NCBI GenBank assembly: GCA_010909165.1
Contig: VJWM01000068.1
Location: 744,001-808,000, forward strand
Length of the DNA: 64,000 nucleotides
Source of the DNA: Anthoceros angustus
Lineage: Eukaryota; Streptophyta; Anthocerotopsida; Anthocerotales; Anthocerotaceae
Reading direction: 5' to 3'
The notes beneath the pieces were generated by a model. That model was not told the DNA's origin, made no database searches, and was given only the letters and a program-made list of their open reading frames with translations. Numbering within the stretch: position 1 is the first letter of the stretch; every line of letters starts with the position of its first letter. This document shows, piece after piece, positions 1 through 12,523 of this stretch. Both the position numbers and the translations under genes were made by a program.

Positions 1-3000
1 GAAGAATCATTCCGACTTCTTCTTTTGTTTGGTACCTTAGAGTGTAATCCAAACCCTTCAAACCCACGATGCATATACTTGCATTTAAGGCTACAATAAG
101 TCTTCACGCTTTTGCATCCGCCCGATCCAATACCATAGTGACTTGTATTTCGTTGGTGCTTGCAAAATCTTGTAACTTGGGAGGCAGAGCATGTGGTCCT
201 TTTCATTGCATTTGAAGGAGTAATATCCTCGATGGAGATAGGCGATGAAAGACTACGAATCTCTGAAGTCCAAACACCATAGCGTCGATTAACTTTTGAA
301 TAGTCAAAACCTCATGCCCGCATGTGAATCATAGAACATTGAATGCAAAATGGTGCACCCAGCATTCAATACAAAATTTATTGCACCACACTTCTCCATG
401 TGAGGATGCAGCGTGCACTTCACATGATACTCATGCTCAAGAAAATGGGTAACCAATCAGCTGGCGTAAATAAACAGCTTGTGTTCCCGGTCTTGGGTGC
501 ATCTCTTCCAACAAATAGCTACAAGTTGTAACAAATGAACATTAATAATTTCAAATATAATCACATAATTTAGTTTTAACATAATTCTCAAATCATTCAA
601 TGTTAAATCCATCTATATTAGAAACAAAATAGAAGTAAAATAATATAACACACCTTTTATCTTTGGGTCTAAAACTAACCTTAAAAAATAGAATTGACTT
701 GATGTACTTACTTCGATTGATAACACACCAAAAATCTCAAAATGGAATAAACAGATGGATCTCTTTCCACACATATATAGAGTTAAACATGCATAATGTA
801 TCGATAATAAACTTTTAAGCTCGAATAGTCTTTGTGAGAATTTCACTCTACATATAATTAAAGTGTAAAATGTAATATTTTATATATTTTATAATGAATT
901 AAATATGCAGAGATGGAAGTCTCGTCTACACTAGGGTGACGGGGAATAACCCTCTAGTGGGGAGCAACCCTCTAGAGGGAGGGCCCAGCCAAGGGAGTAG
1001 GCCCCTCAATGTCTACTCTCAAGCTACCCTACTAGAAATCCTTGTCCATGTTACACTTTTGTTAAGATTGGACCCTGGATGTTACACTTATTGCAATTTT
1101 GGGTCTATATAGCACTTATTCAGCCCCTTGTTACAAGAGGTTTGGAATATCGAGGATATTACTCCTTCAAATGCAATGAAGAGGACCACATGCTCTGTTT
1201 CCTAAGATACAAGATTTTACAAGCACCAACATAGTCGACCATGACAATTCCCACACCACAATGATTTGGACCCTGGATGTTACACTTATGTTGCAATTTT
1301 AGGTCCATATTACAATGAGGTTTAAGGTTTTTCCCTTTGCGGATCGGTCTTTGGGATGGAGTGCGTATCTTGAGTCACTTTAATTATAATTTTGAGCCTA
1401 CTTGAAACTTTGGAGCATGCTTGCGGGCATAGGGCATGTCCGTGTCACTCACGGGCTCAGCCTTATCCCTCACTTTTGGAGGAGGAGGAGGAGGAGTCTT
1501 TGTCCATCATGTTATTTACCCCCATTTTATTAGTGTTTGGTAAGACTAAGGGATAGAATGACTACATGGTGTGTGCGAATAAGTTAAATAAATTGAAATC
1601 AAAGAAAGTGCAGTTATGAGGATGGAGTGAGATGAGAGAGATAGACTCATGTTACGTCATGTTGCAATAATGGTGTGGGAAAAATTATTTAACCCATGTA
1701 TAGGTGACTTGGGTAACTTTATTCAATACAACAAGATAGGATTCTCTAGAACTAAATGATATGAAATTGCGAAAATTGGGTTGGAGACTATATTAAATAA
1801 GTAGAGATAGGGTGAGCCCATATACCATAAGACACCTAACCCCAGTGGCCGACTTACTCAAATCGAGACTTTGAGGTCGGTTTAGAAACTCGACAAAAAT
1901 ATGGGACCCCAATGAATTAAGCATGCCATAGAGTTAGATCCGCTTTACATTCCGCACCTCTAGATCTACAAAGCGAAAAGATTGGACCATAACAACATTT
2001 AGAATCTCGATATGAATGTAGGCGGTGGTGGCAAGCTCGGGGCTCTCGGCATTTCTCTTGCGATGATCGCTGGCATATGCTCCCCTCTCTATGGTAATTC
2101 TCCTTGCATTGTGAGAGAAAATGCTCTGGTCTGCGTCTTGGTGGAGTGGGAAGCGAATGGAGTCGCCGTGTGGGTGTGATGTCCTTGTTTTGTGGTATAT
2201 GGAGGCTTGGGCGGGGAGGCGTATAGTGCAACGTTTGCATTCACCGTCTCAATTTTATGAAGGATTTGCCGTTCATCATGCCTCAAATTTGTCGGTTGAG
2301 TGTCTCATGCGAAAATTTGGTGAGGATGATCGCTGACTATGATAGTCGGAATGGCATGTCGATGCCATGGAACTTTCTGACACTTGGCGAGACCGCACTC
2401 TCTTAAATATGTAGAAGCTTGCCTCCCATTGCAAGATGGTACATGGGCTATATGCAAAGGAATGAGCTATCTTGCAAAGGATATCGCCAAGGAGATGTAA
2501 GCAGTACACACACCATTGGAAAGCCCGTGTTCGTTGCATGAGGCGGTGCCATTTTCCATATTTCGTGTGCACGGTGAGAGCATGAAAAATGGAGTGAGGC
2601 AGGGAATTAAGCGGAAAAATAGGCCAGCGGACCCCGGTCATTCTGGGGTTAAAGTGTCCCTTAGGGTCACAACGAGAAAGAGCAACTAAGATTTATCCGA
2701 CGGTGACTTGGCCCTACATTCCAACCGAGGTTGTCCGTAGCTGAGGGTTGGCATTCGTGGGGGCTAGCCCACGGCTCTTGGCCCTTCTTGGGTTATCCCA
2801 CCTCGGTTCGGGGTTGATGGGTTTCCCATCTCTTCTTTTTAATAAAGTCTCCATTGAGCCATTTTAGTTATCCTCGATGGATTGGGATTGTGCGAAATGG
2901 TGCTGCTCTCGGCGGTTTTGCTCTGGCCGTCGCCACTATATAAGATAGTGGTTGCAAGTTTTCTTGCAGCTTTTGCCAAGGCCTATTGAATATGGCATGG

Positions 3001-4186
3001 TGTGAGCTCCTTTTCTACTTATGTGGTATTTTATAAGAGTTTTGGAGGAGTTATTTTTAATACAACAGCAAGTACAAAGGAGGCTTAGGACACTTCTTCA
3101 CACACGATAGGGAGGCCTTTTCATATTCTTAGCTTTGTATCTTTTATTTTTCAGCTTCGTGTTGGTTATTGGGCCATGCATAATCTGCGTCACATTGTAT
3201 CTTCTCATTATTTGAAGTCTTCTTGTATCTTTGTGGTAGGTTTCAATGAAGAAGCTTGTAGTGGTTGTTGGCGGTTTCATCTACGTAACTATGAAAAGTT
3301 AGTTTTCACTTGCAGTATTAAAATACTAATTGGTGTTGATGAAGAGTGGTGTTAAATCATACTTTTGGGTTAGTGTGTCTACTCGTTTGACAAGAAATCA
3401 AAACCCAATAAGTTAATGTTTCAAAGAAGGTCGGTCTGCGTATGAAGGAGGTGAGCAAGGTCATCATCCATTTGATGTCCTTTCTTCCCTCATCCTATAT
3501 GAAAGCTATTTCCTCTTCTCCATGTTCAAGTGCAAGGAATTGTACAATCTGCCCTTGAAGGTTGAGCTTAGGCATCCTCGTGGGGCAACGCGTACTCTTA
3601 TTTTGGTACAAAGGAGGACATCTATTTTAAGTCGTATATATGTGTTTTGATATAACAAAACTTACCACTAAAACAAGAAAGTAAGAGAAGTGAAGTAAAA
3701 TTTTACAACACACCATTTTACTATCGAGTCTAACACAAATATTTAAAAAAAAGCACACTTGAGCGAAACACTTTTGCTTTGAAAATTTATTAAGTTGCTA
3801 CTTCTACATGCCCGCTTAACAACTTAATATATGAATCTTTTAATGAGATCTACTAGTTATTATTGACATCATTTTCAATCGAACTAAAACCCTTGCGGCC
3901 ACGTTAGTGCTCATTTGATCTCGATCGTTGTGACCAAGCTTTAGCAAAGAAGACCTTCCACAACTTCTTTCTCTAGCTCGGATAGAAAGGTCTCATTCCG
4001 GGTCCAATTGGGCCACAAGCTTCCTCACTCTGTGTTTTGAACTTGTACTGCGAAATTGATTGATGCATTGTCAAATGCGCTTACATATTTTTATTGCATC
4101 TTATTAACGCGTCTACCAACACAATGCAAATACTAAGATGTTACACCATGCTAGTAGATATTGGGAGTGGCGATATATCATTGTGA
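1..4186. repeat. Tandem array unit 1 (about 4.19 kb)
   Basis: First visible unit of the array. Unit starts are set arbitrarily at the GAAGAATCATT word, found at 1, 4187, 8369, 12524, 17685 and 21885. Position 1 is already inside the repeat, so the array continues outside the window. Internal landmarks are an inverted repeat (153-233 and 1149-1229), a GGA microsatellite (1478-1496) and a TATA-like palindrome (2934-2950). Short open frames exist in all six frames, but they are broken differently in each copy and resemble no family I know. I therefore treat the unit as non-coding satellite DNA. It contains no recognisable rRNA, tRNA, reverse transcriptase or transposase. Confidence 0.95.
153..1229. 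repeat. Inverted repeat inside the array unit (81-bp arms)
   Basis: The stretch 153-233 reads as the reverse complement of 1149-1229 with only a few mismatches, and the spacer is 915 bp. In other units the similarity extends about 20 bp further through a TTGTCATGGT word. The same pair occurs in unit 2 at 4345-4425 and 5347-5426 and in every later unit. The arms could be a relic of a foldback element or could let a transcript form a long hairpin. Confidence 0.85.
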
Positions 4187-7100
4187 GAAGAATCATTCGA
4201 CACATTCTTCTTTTGTTTGGTACCTTAGAGTGTAATCCAAACCCTTCAAACCCACGATGCATATACTTGCATTTAAGGCTACAATAAGTCTTCACGCTTT
4301 TGCATCCATAGATCCAATACCATAGTGACTTGTCATGGTACGCGTTGGTGCTTGCAAAATCTTGTAACTTGGGAGGCAGGGCATGTGGTCCTTTTCATTG
4401 CATTTGAAGGAGTAATATCCTCGATGGAGATAGGCGATGAAAGACTACGAATCTCTGAAGTCCAAACACCATAAGCGTCGATTAACTTTTGAATAGTCAA
4501 AACCTCATGCCCCGCATGTGAATCCTTAGAACATTGAATGCAAAATGGTGCACCCCGCATTCAATACAAAATTTATTGCACCGACTTCTCCATGTGAGGA
4601 TGCAACGTGCACTTCACATGATACTCATGCTCAAGAAAATGGGTAACCAATCGGTGGCGCCAAATAGGCTTTGTGTTCTGTCTTGGGTGCATCTCTTCCA
4701 ACAAATAGCTACAAGTTGTAACAAATGAACATTAATAATTTCAAATATAATCACATAATTTAGTTTTAACATAATTCTCAAATCATTCAATGTTAAATCC
4801 ATCTATATTAGAAACAAAAATAGAAGTAAAATAATATAACACACCTTTTATCTTTGGGTCTAAAACTAACCTTAAAAAATAGAATTGACTTGATGTACTT
4901 ACTTCGATTGATAACACACCAAAAATCTCAAAATGGAATAAACATGATGGATCTCTTTCCACATATATAGAGTTAAACATGCATAATGTTTCGATAATAA
5001 ACTTTTAAGCTCGAATAGTCTTTGTGAGAATTTCACTCTACATATAATTAAAGTGTAAAATGTAATATTTTATATATTTTATAATGAATTAAATATGCAG
5101 AGATGGAAGTCTCGTCTACACTAGGGTGACGGGAATAACCCTCTAGTGGGGAGCAACCCTCTAGAGGGAGAGGGCCAGGAGCCAAGGGGAGTAGGCCCCT
5201 CAATGTCTACTCTCAAGCTACCCTACTAGAAATCCTTGTCCATGTTACACTTTTGTTAAGATTTGGACCCCTGGATGTTACACTTGTATTGCAATTTTGG
5301 GTCTATATAGCACTTATTCAGCCCCTTGTTACAAGAGGTTTGGAATATCGAGGATATTACTCCTTCAAATGCAATGAAGAGGACCACATGCTCTGTTCCT
5401 AAGATACAAGATTTTACAAGCACCAACATAGTCACCATGACAATTCCCACACCACAATGATTTGGACCCCTGGATGTTACACTTATGTTGCAATTTTAGG
5501 TCCATATTACAATGAGGTTTAAGGTTTTTCCCTTTGCGGATCGGTCTTTGGGATGGGGGCGATATCTTGAGTCACTTTAATTATAATTTTGAGCCTACTT
5601 GAAGCCTTTGGAGCATGCTTGCGGGCATAGGGCATGTCCGTGTCACTCACGGCTCAGCCTTATCCCTCACTTTTGGAGGAGGAGGAGGAGGAGGAGTCTT
5701 TGTCCATCATGTTATTTACCTTACATTTTATTAGTGTTTGGTAAGACTAAGGGATAGAATGACTACATGGTGTGTGCGAATAAGTTAAATAAATTGAAAT
5801 CAAAGAAAGGGCAGTTATGAGGATGGAGTGAGATGAGAGAGATAGACTCGTGTTATTCGGTCATGTTGCAATAATGGTGTGGGAAAAATTATTTAACCCA
5901 TGTATAGGTGACTTGGAGTAACTTTATTCAATACAACAAGATAGGATTCTCTAGAACTAAATGATATGAAATTGCGAAAATTGGGTTGGAGACTATATTA
6001 AATAAGTAGAGATAGGGTGAGCCCATATACCATAAGACACCCTAACCCCAGTGGCCGACTTACTCAAATCGAGACTTTGAGGTCGGTTCCGAAACTCGAC
6101 AAAAATATGGGACCCCAATGAATTAAGCATGCCATAGAGTTAGATCCGCTTTACATTGCACCTCTAGATCTACAAAGCGGAAAAGATTGGACCATAACAA
6201 CATTTAGAATCTCGATATGAATGTGGAAGCGGTGGTGGCAAGCTCGGGCTCTCGCATTTCTCTTGCGCGATGATCGCTGGCATATGCTCCCCTCTCTCTA
6301 TGGTAATTCTCCTTGCATTGTGAGAGAGAAATGCTGGCGTCGTGGTGGAGTGGGAAGCGAATGGAGTGCGTAGTGTGGGTGGCCAGTGTCCTTGTTTTGT
6401 GGTATATGGAGGCTTGGGCGGGGAGGCGGTAGTGCAAACGTTTGCATTCACCGTCTCAATTTTATGAAGGATTTGCGTTCATCATGCCTCAAATTTGTCC
6501 AGTTGAGTGTCTCATGCGAAAATTTGGTGAGGATGATCGCGACTATGATATGGAATGGCATGTCGATGCCATGGAACTTTACTTTCGCTTGAGAGACCGC
6601 ACTCTCTTAAATATGTAGAAGCTTGCCTCCCATTGCAAGATGGTATGGGCTATATGCAAAGGGAAGGCTGTGGGCTATCTTAAAGGATATGCGCCAAGGA
6701 GATGTAAGCGACACACACCATTGGAAAGCCGTCGTTCGTTGCATGAGGCGGTGCCATTTTTCCATATTCGTGTGCACCGGTGAGAGCATGAAAAATGGAG
6801 TGAGGCAGGCGGAAAAATAGGCCAGCGGACCCCGGTCGTCGGGGTTAAAGTGTCCCTTAGGGTCACAACGAAAGAGCAACTAAGATTTATCCGGCCGGTG
6901 ACTTGGCCCTACATTCAAGCGAGGTTGTCCGTAGCTACGGGGTTGGCATTCGTGGGGCTAGCCCGGCTCTTGGCCCTTTCTTGGGTTATCCCACCTCGGT
7001 TGGGGTTGATGGGTTTCCATCTCTTCTTTTAATAAAGTCTCCATTGAGCCATTTTAGTTATCCTCGATGGATTGGGATTGTCGAAATGGTGCTGCTCTGT

Positions 7101-8368
7101 CGGCGGTTTCGGTACTGCGGCGTCGCCACTATATAAGATAGTGGTTGCAAGTTTTCTTGCAGCTTTTGCCAAGGCCTATTGAATATGGCATGGTGTGAGC
7201 TCCTTTTCTACTTATGTGGTATTTTATAAGAGTTTTGGAGGAGTTATTTTTAATACAACAGCAAGTACAAAGGAGGCTTGAGGACACTTCTTCACACACG
7301 ATAGGGAGGCCTTTTCATATTCTTAGCTTTGTATCTTTTATTTTTCACCGTGTTGGTTATTGGGCCATGCATAATCTGCGTCACATTGTATCTTCTCATT
7401 ATTTGAAGTCTTCTTGTATCTTTGTGGTAGGTTTCAATGAAGAAGCTTGTAGTGGTTATTGGCGGTTTCATCTACGTAACTATGAAAAGTTAGTTTTCAC
7501 TTGCAGTATTAAAATACTAATTGGTGTTGATGAAGAGTGGTGTTAAATCATACTTTTGGGTTAGTGTGTCTACTCGTTTTGACAAGAAATCAAAACCCAA
7601 TAAGTTAATGTTTCAAAGAAGGTCGTCTGCGTATGAAGGAGGTGAGCAAGGTCATCATCCATTTGATGTCCTTTCTTCCCTCATCCTATATGAAAGCTAT
7701 TTCCTCTTCTCCATGTTCAAGTGCAAGGGTGCAATGCCTTGAAGGTTGAGCTTAGGCATCCTCGTAGGGCAACGTACTCTTATTTTCGGTACAAAGGAGG
7801 ACATCTATTTTTAAGTCGTATATATGTGTTTTGATATAACAAAACTTACCACTAAAACAAGAAAGTAAGAGAAGTGAAGTAAAATTTTACAACACACCAT
7901 TTTACTATCACTAACACAAATATTTAAAAAAAAGCACACTTGACGCGAAACACTTTTGCTTTGAAAATTTATTAAGTTGCTACTTCTACATGCCCCGCTT
8001 AACAACTTAATATATGAATCTTTTAGCTGAGATCTACTAGTTATTATTGACATCATTTTCAATCGAACTAAAACCCTTGCGCCACGTTAGTGCTCATTTG
8101 ATCTCGATCGTTGTGACCAAGCTTTAGCAAAAGAAGACCTTCCACAACTTCTTTCTCTAGCTCGGATAGAAAGGTCTCATTCCGGGTCCAATTGGGCCAC
8201 AAGCTTCCCTCATGTTTTGAACTTGTACTGCGAAAATTGATTGATGCATTGTCAAATGCGCTTACATATTTTTATTGCATCTTATTAACGCTCTACCAAC
8301 ACAATGCAAATACTAAGATGTTACCCGCCATGCTAGTAGATATTGGGAGTGGCGATATATCATTGTGA
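4187..8368. repeat. Tandem array unit 2 (4182 bp)
   Basis: Same order of landmarks as unit 1. The inverted-repeat arms are at 4345-4425 and 5347-5426, the GGA run at 5675-5696 and the palindrome at 7127-7143. Long AT-rich stretches, for example the one around 4720-5090, match unit 1 almost base for base. Differences are short indels at GC-containing spots. Confidence 0.95.
5261..5506. repeat. Short direct repeat flanking inverted-repeat arm B
   Basis: A word of about 47 bp beginning ATTTGGACCCCTGGATG at 5261 recurs at 5460 with a few changes. The pair brackets the right inverted-repeat arm of unit 2 and is present in all units (about 1067 and 1264 in unit 1). It may be a duplicated border of an old insertion. 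Confidence 0.7.
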
Positions 8369-11300
8369 GAAGAATCATTCCGACTGTTCTTCTTTTGTTT
8401 GGTACCTTAGAGTGTAATCCAAACCCTTCAAACCCACGATGCATATACTTGCATTTAAGGCTACAATAAGTCTTCACGCTTTTGCATCCGCCCGATCCAA
8501 TACCATAGTGACTTGTCATGGTACGCTACGTTGGTGCTTGCAAAATCTTGTAACTTGGGAGGCAGAGCATGTGGTCCTTTTCATTGCATTTGAAGGGAGT
8601 AATATCCTCGATGGAGATAGGCGATGAAAGACTACGAATCTCTCAAGTCCAAACACCATAGCGTCGATTAACTTTTCGAATAGTCAAAACCTCATGCCCC
8701 GCATGTGAATCCTTAGAACATTGAATGCAAAATGGTGCACCTGCATTCAATACAAAATTTATTGCACCGACTTCTCCATGTGAGGATGCAACGTGCACTT
8801 CACATGATACTCATGCTCAAGAAAAATGGGTAACCAATCGGGCGCCAAATAGGCTTTGTGTTCAGTCTTGGGTGCATCTCTTCCAACAAATAGCTACAAG
8901 TTGTAACAAATGAACATTAATAATTTCAAATATAATCACATAATTTAGTTTTAACATAATTCTCAAATCATTCAATGTTAAATCCATCTATATTAGAAAC
9001 AAAAATAGAAGTAAAATAATATAACACACCTTTTATCTTTGGGTCTAAAACTAACCTTAAAAATAGAATTGACGATGTACTTACTTGCGATTGATAACAC
9101 ACCAAAAATCTCAAAATGGAATAAACATGATGGATCTCTTTCCACACATATATAGAGTTAAACATGCATAATGTTTCGATAATAAACTTTTAACTCGAAT
9201 AGTCTTTGTGAGAATTTCACTCTACATATAATTAAAGTGTAAAATGTAATATTTTATATATTTTATAATGAATTAAATATGCAGAGATGGAAGTCTCGTC
9301 TACACTAGGGTGACGGGAATAACCCTCTAGTGGGGAGCAACCCTCTAGAGGGAGGGCCAAGGGGAGTAGGCCCCCTCAATGTCTACTCTCAAGCTACCCT
9401 ACTAGAAATCCTTGTCCATGTTACACTTTTGTTAAGATTTGGACCCCTGGATGTTACACTTGTATTGCAATTTTGGGTCTATATAGCACTTATTCAGCCC
9501 CTTGTTACAAGAGGTTTGGAATATCGAGGATATTACTCCTTCAAATGCAATGAAGAGGACCACATGCTCCTGTTCCTAAGATACAAGATTTTACAAGCAC
9601 CAACATAGTCACCATGACAATTCCCACACACAATGATTTGGACCCCTGGATGTTACACTTATGTTGCAATTTTAGGTCCATATTACAATGAGGTTTAAGG
9701 TTTTTCCCTTTGCGGATCGGTCTTTGGGATGGGGTGCGTATCTTGAGTCACTTTAATTATAATTTTGAGCCTACTTGAAGCCTTTGGAGCATGCTTGCGG
9801 GCATAGGGCATGTCCGTGTCACTCACGGGCTCAGCCTTATCCCTCACTTTTGGAGGAGGAGGAGGAGGAGGAGTCTTTGTCCATCATGTTATTTACCCCA
9901 CATTTTATTAGTGTTTGGTAAGACTAAGGGATAGAATGACTACATGGTGTGTGCGAATAAGTTAAATAAATTGAAATCAAAGAAAGGGTACAGTTATGAG
10001 GATGGAGTGAGATGAGAGAGATAGACTCAGTGTTACGTCATGTTGCAATAATGGTGTGGGAAAAATTATTTAACCCATGTATAGGTGACTTGGAGTAACT
10101 TTATTCAATACAACAAGATAGGATTCTCTAGAACTAAATGATATGAAATTACGAAAATTGGTTTGGAGACTATATTAAATAAGTAGAGATAGGGTGAGCC
10201 CATATACCATAAGACACCCTAACCCCAGTGGCCGACTTACTCAAATCGAGACTTTGAGGTCGGTTTAGCTCGACAAAATATGGGACCCCAATGAATTAAG
10301 CATGCCATAGAGTTAGATCCGCTCATTGCACCTCTAGATCTACAAAGCGAAAAGATTGGACCATAACAACATTTAGAATCTCGATATGAATGTGGAAGCG
10401 GTGGCAAGCTCGGGGCTCTCGGCATTTCTCTTGCGCGATGATCGCTGGCATATGCTCCCCTCTCTCTATGGTAATTCTCCTTGCATTGACAGAGAAATGC
10501 GTACAGTCGTGGTGGAGTGGGAAGCGAAATGTCGCAGGTGTGGGTGATGTCCTTGTTTTGTGGTATATGGAGGCTTGGGCGGGGAGGCGGTATGGTGCAG
10601 AAACGTTTGCATTCACCGTCTCAATTTTATGAAGGATTTGCCGTTCATCATGCCTCAAATTTGTCCGAGTTGAGTGTCTCATGCGAAATTTGGTGAGGAT
10701 GATCGCCTGATATTTGGAATGGCATGTCGATGCCATGGAACTTTCAACACTCCGGCGCACTCTCTTAAATATGTAGAAGCTTGCCTCCCATTGCAAGATG
10801 GTATGGGCTATATGCAAAGGGAAGGCTGAGCTATCTTAGGATATGCGCCAAGGAGATGTAAGCGACACACACCATTGGAAAGCCGTCGTTCGTTGCATGA
10901 GGCGGTGCCATTTTTCCATATTTCTGTGCACCGGTGAGAGCATGAAAAATGGAGTGAGGCCCGGAATTAGCGGAAAAATAGGCCAGCGGACCCCGGTCAT
11001 TACAGGGTTAAAGTGTCCCTTAGGGTCACGAGAAAAAACAACTAAGATTTATCCGGGTGACGGCCCTACATTCAAGAGGTTGTCCGTAGCTACGGTTGGC
11101 ATTCGTGGGGGCTAGCCCCGGCTCTTGGCCCTTCTTGGGTTATCCCACCTCGGTTCGGGGTTGATGGGTTTCCATCTCTTCTTTTAATAAAGTCTCCATT
11201 GAGCCATTTTAGTTATCCTCGATGGATTGGGATTGTGCGAAATGGTGCTGCTCTGTCGAGCGGTTTTTTGGCCGCTGCGCCACTATATAAGATAGTGGTT

Positions 11301-12523
11301 GCAAGTTTTCTTGCAGCTTTTGCCAAGGCCTATTGAATATGGCATGGTGTGAGCTCCTTTTCTACTTATGTGGTATTTTATAAGAGTTTTGGAGGAGTTA
11401 TTTTTAATACAACAGCAAGTACAAAGGAGGCCGAGGACACTTCTTCACACACGATAGGGAGGCCTTTTCATATTCTTAGCTTTGTATCTTTTATTTTTCA
11501 GCTTCTGTTGGTTATTGGGCCATGCATAATCTGCGTCACATTGTATCTTCTCATTATTTGAAGTCTTCTTGTATCTTTGTGGTAGGTTTCAATGAAGAAG
11601 CTTGTAGTGGTTGTTGGCGGTTTCATCTACGTAACTATGAAAAGTTAGTTTTCACTTGCAGTATTAAAATACTAATTGGTGTTGATGAAGAGTGGTGTTA
11701 AATCATACTTTTGGGTTAGTGTGTCTACTCGTTTTGACAAGAAATCAAAACCCAATAAGTTAATGTTTCAAAGAAGGTCGTGTCAGATGAAGGAGGTGAG
11801 CAAGGTCATCATCCATTTGATGTCCTTTCTTCCCTCATCCTATATGAAAGCTATTTCCTCTTCTCCATGTTCAAGTGCAAGGCTGCAATCGCCCTTGAAG
11901 GTTGAGCTTAGGCATCCTCGTAGGGCAACGTACTCTTATTTTGGTACAAAGGAGGACATCTATTTTTAAGTCGTATATATGTGTTTTGATATAACAAAAC
12001 TTACCACTAAAAACAAGAAAGTAAGAGAAGTGAAGTAAAATTTTACAACACACCATTTTACTATCGATCTAACACAAATATTTAAAAAAAAAAAGCACAC
12101 TTGAGCGAAACACTTTTGCTTTGAAAATTTATTAAGTTGCTACTTCTACATGCCCGCTTAACAACTTAATATATGAATCTTTTAGAGATCTACTAGTTAT
12201 TATTGACATCATTTTCAATCGAACTAAAACCCTTGCGTACGTTAGTGCTCATTTGATCTCGATCGTTGTGACCAAGCTTTAGCAAAGAAGACCTTCCACA
12301 ACTTCTTTCTCTAGCTCGGATAGAAAGGTCTCATTCCGGGTCCAATTGGGCCACAAGCTTCCTCACTCATGTTTTGAACTTGTACTGCGAAAATTGATTG
12401 ATGCATTGTCAAATGCGCTTACATATTTTTATTGCATCTTATTAACGTCTACCAACACAATGCAAATACTAAGATGTTACCGCCATGCTAGTAGATATTG
12501 GGAGTGGCGATATATCATTGTGA
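8369..12523. repeat. Tandem array unit 3 (4155 bp)
   Basis: Same architecture, with the GGA run at 9852-9873 and the palindrome at 11281-11297. It is slightly shorter than its neighbours because of many scattered small deletions, notably in 10700-11110. Confidence 0.95.

Noticed and set aside
1478-1496. GGA trinucleotide run in each array unit.
   Set aside because: It is a simple microsatellite of 6-7 units that changes by single steps. It is real but not otherwise informative.
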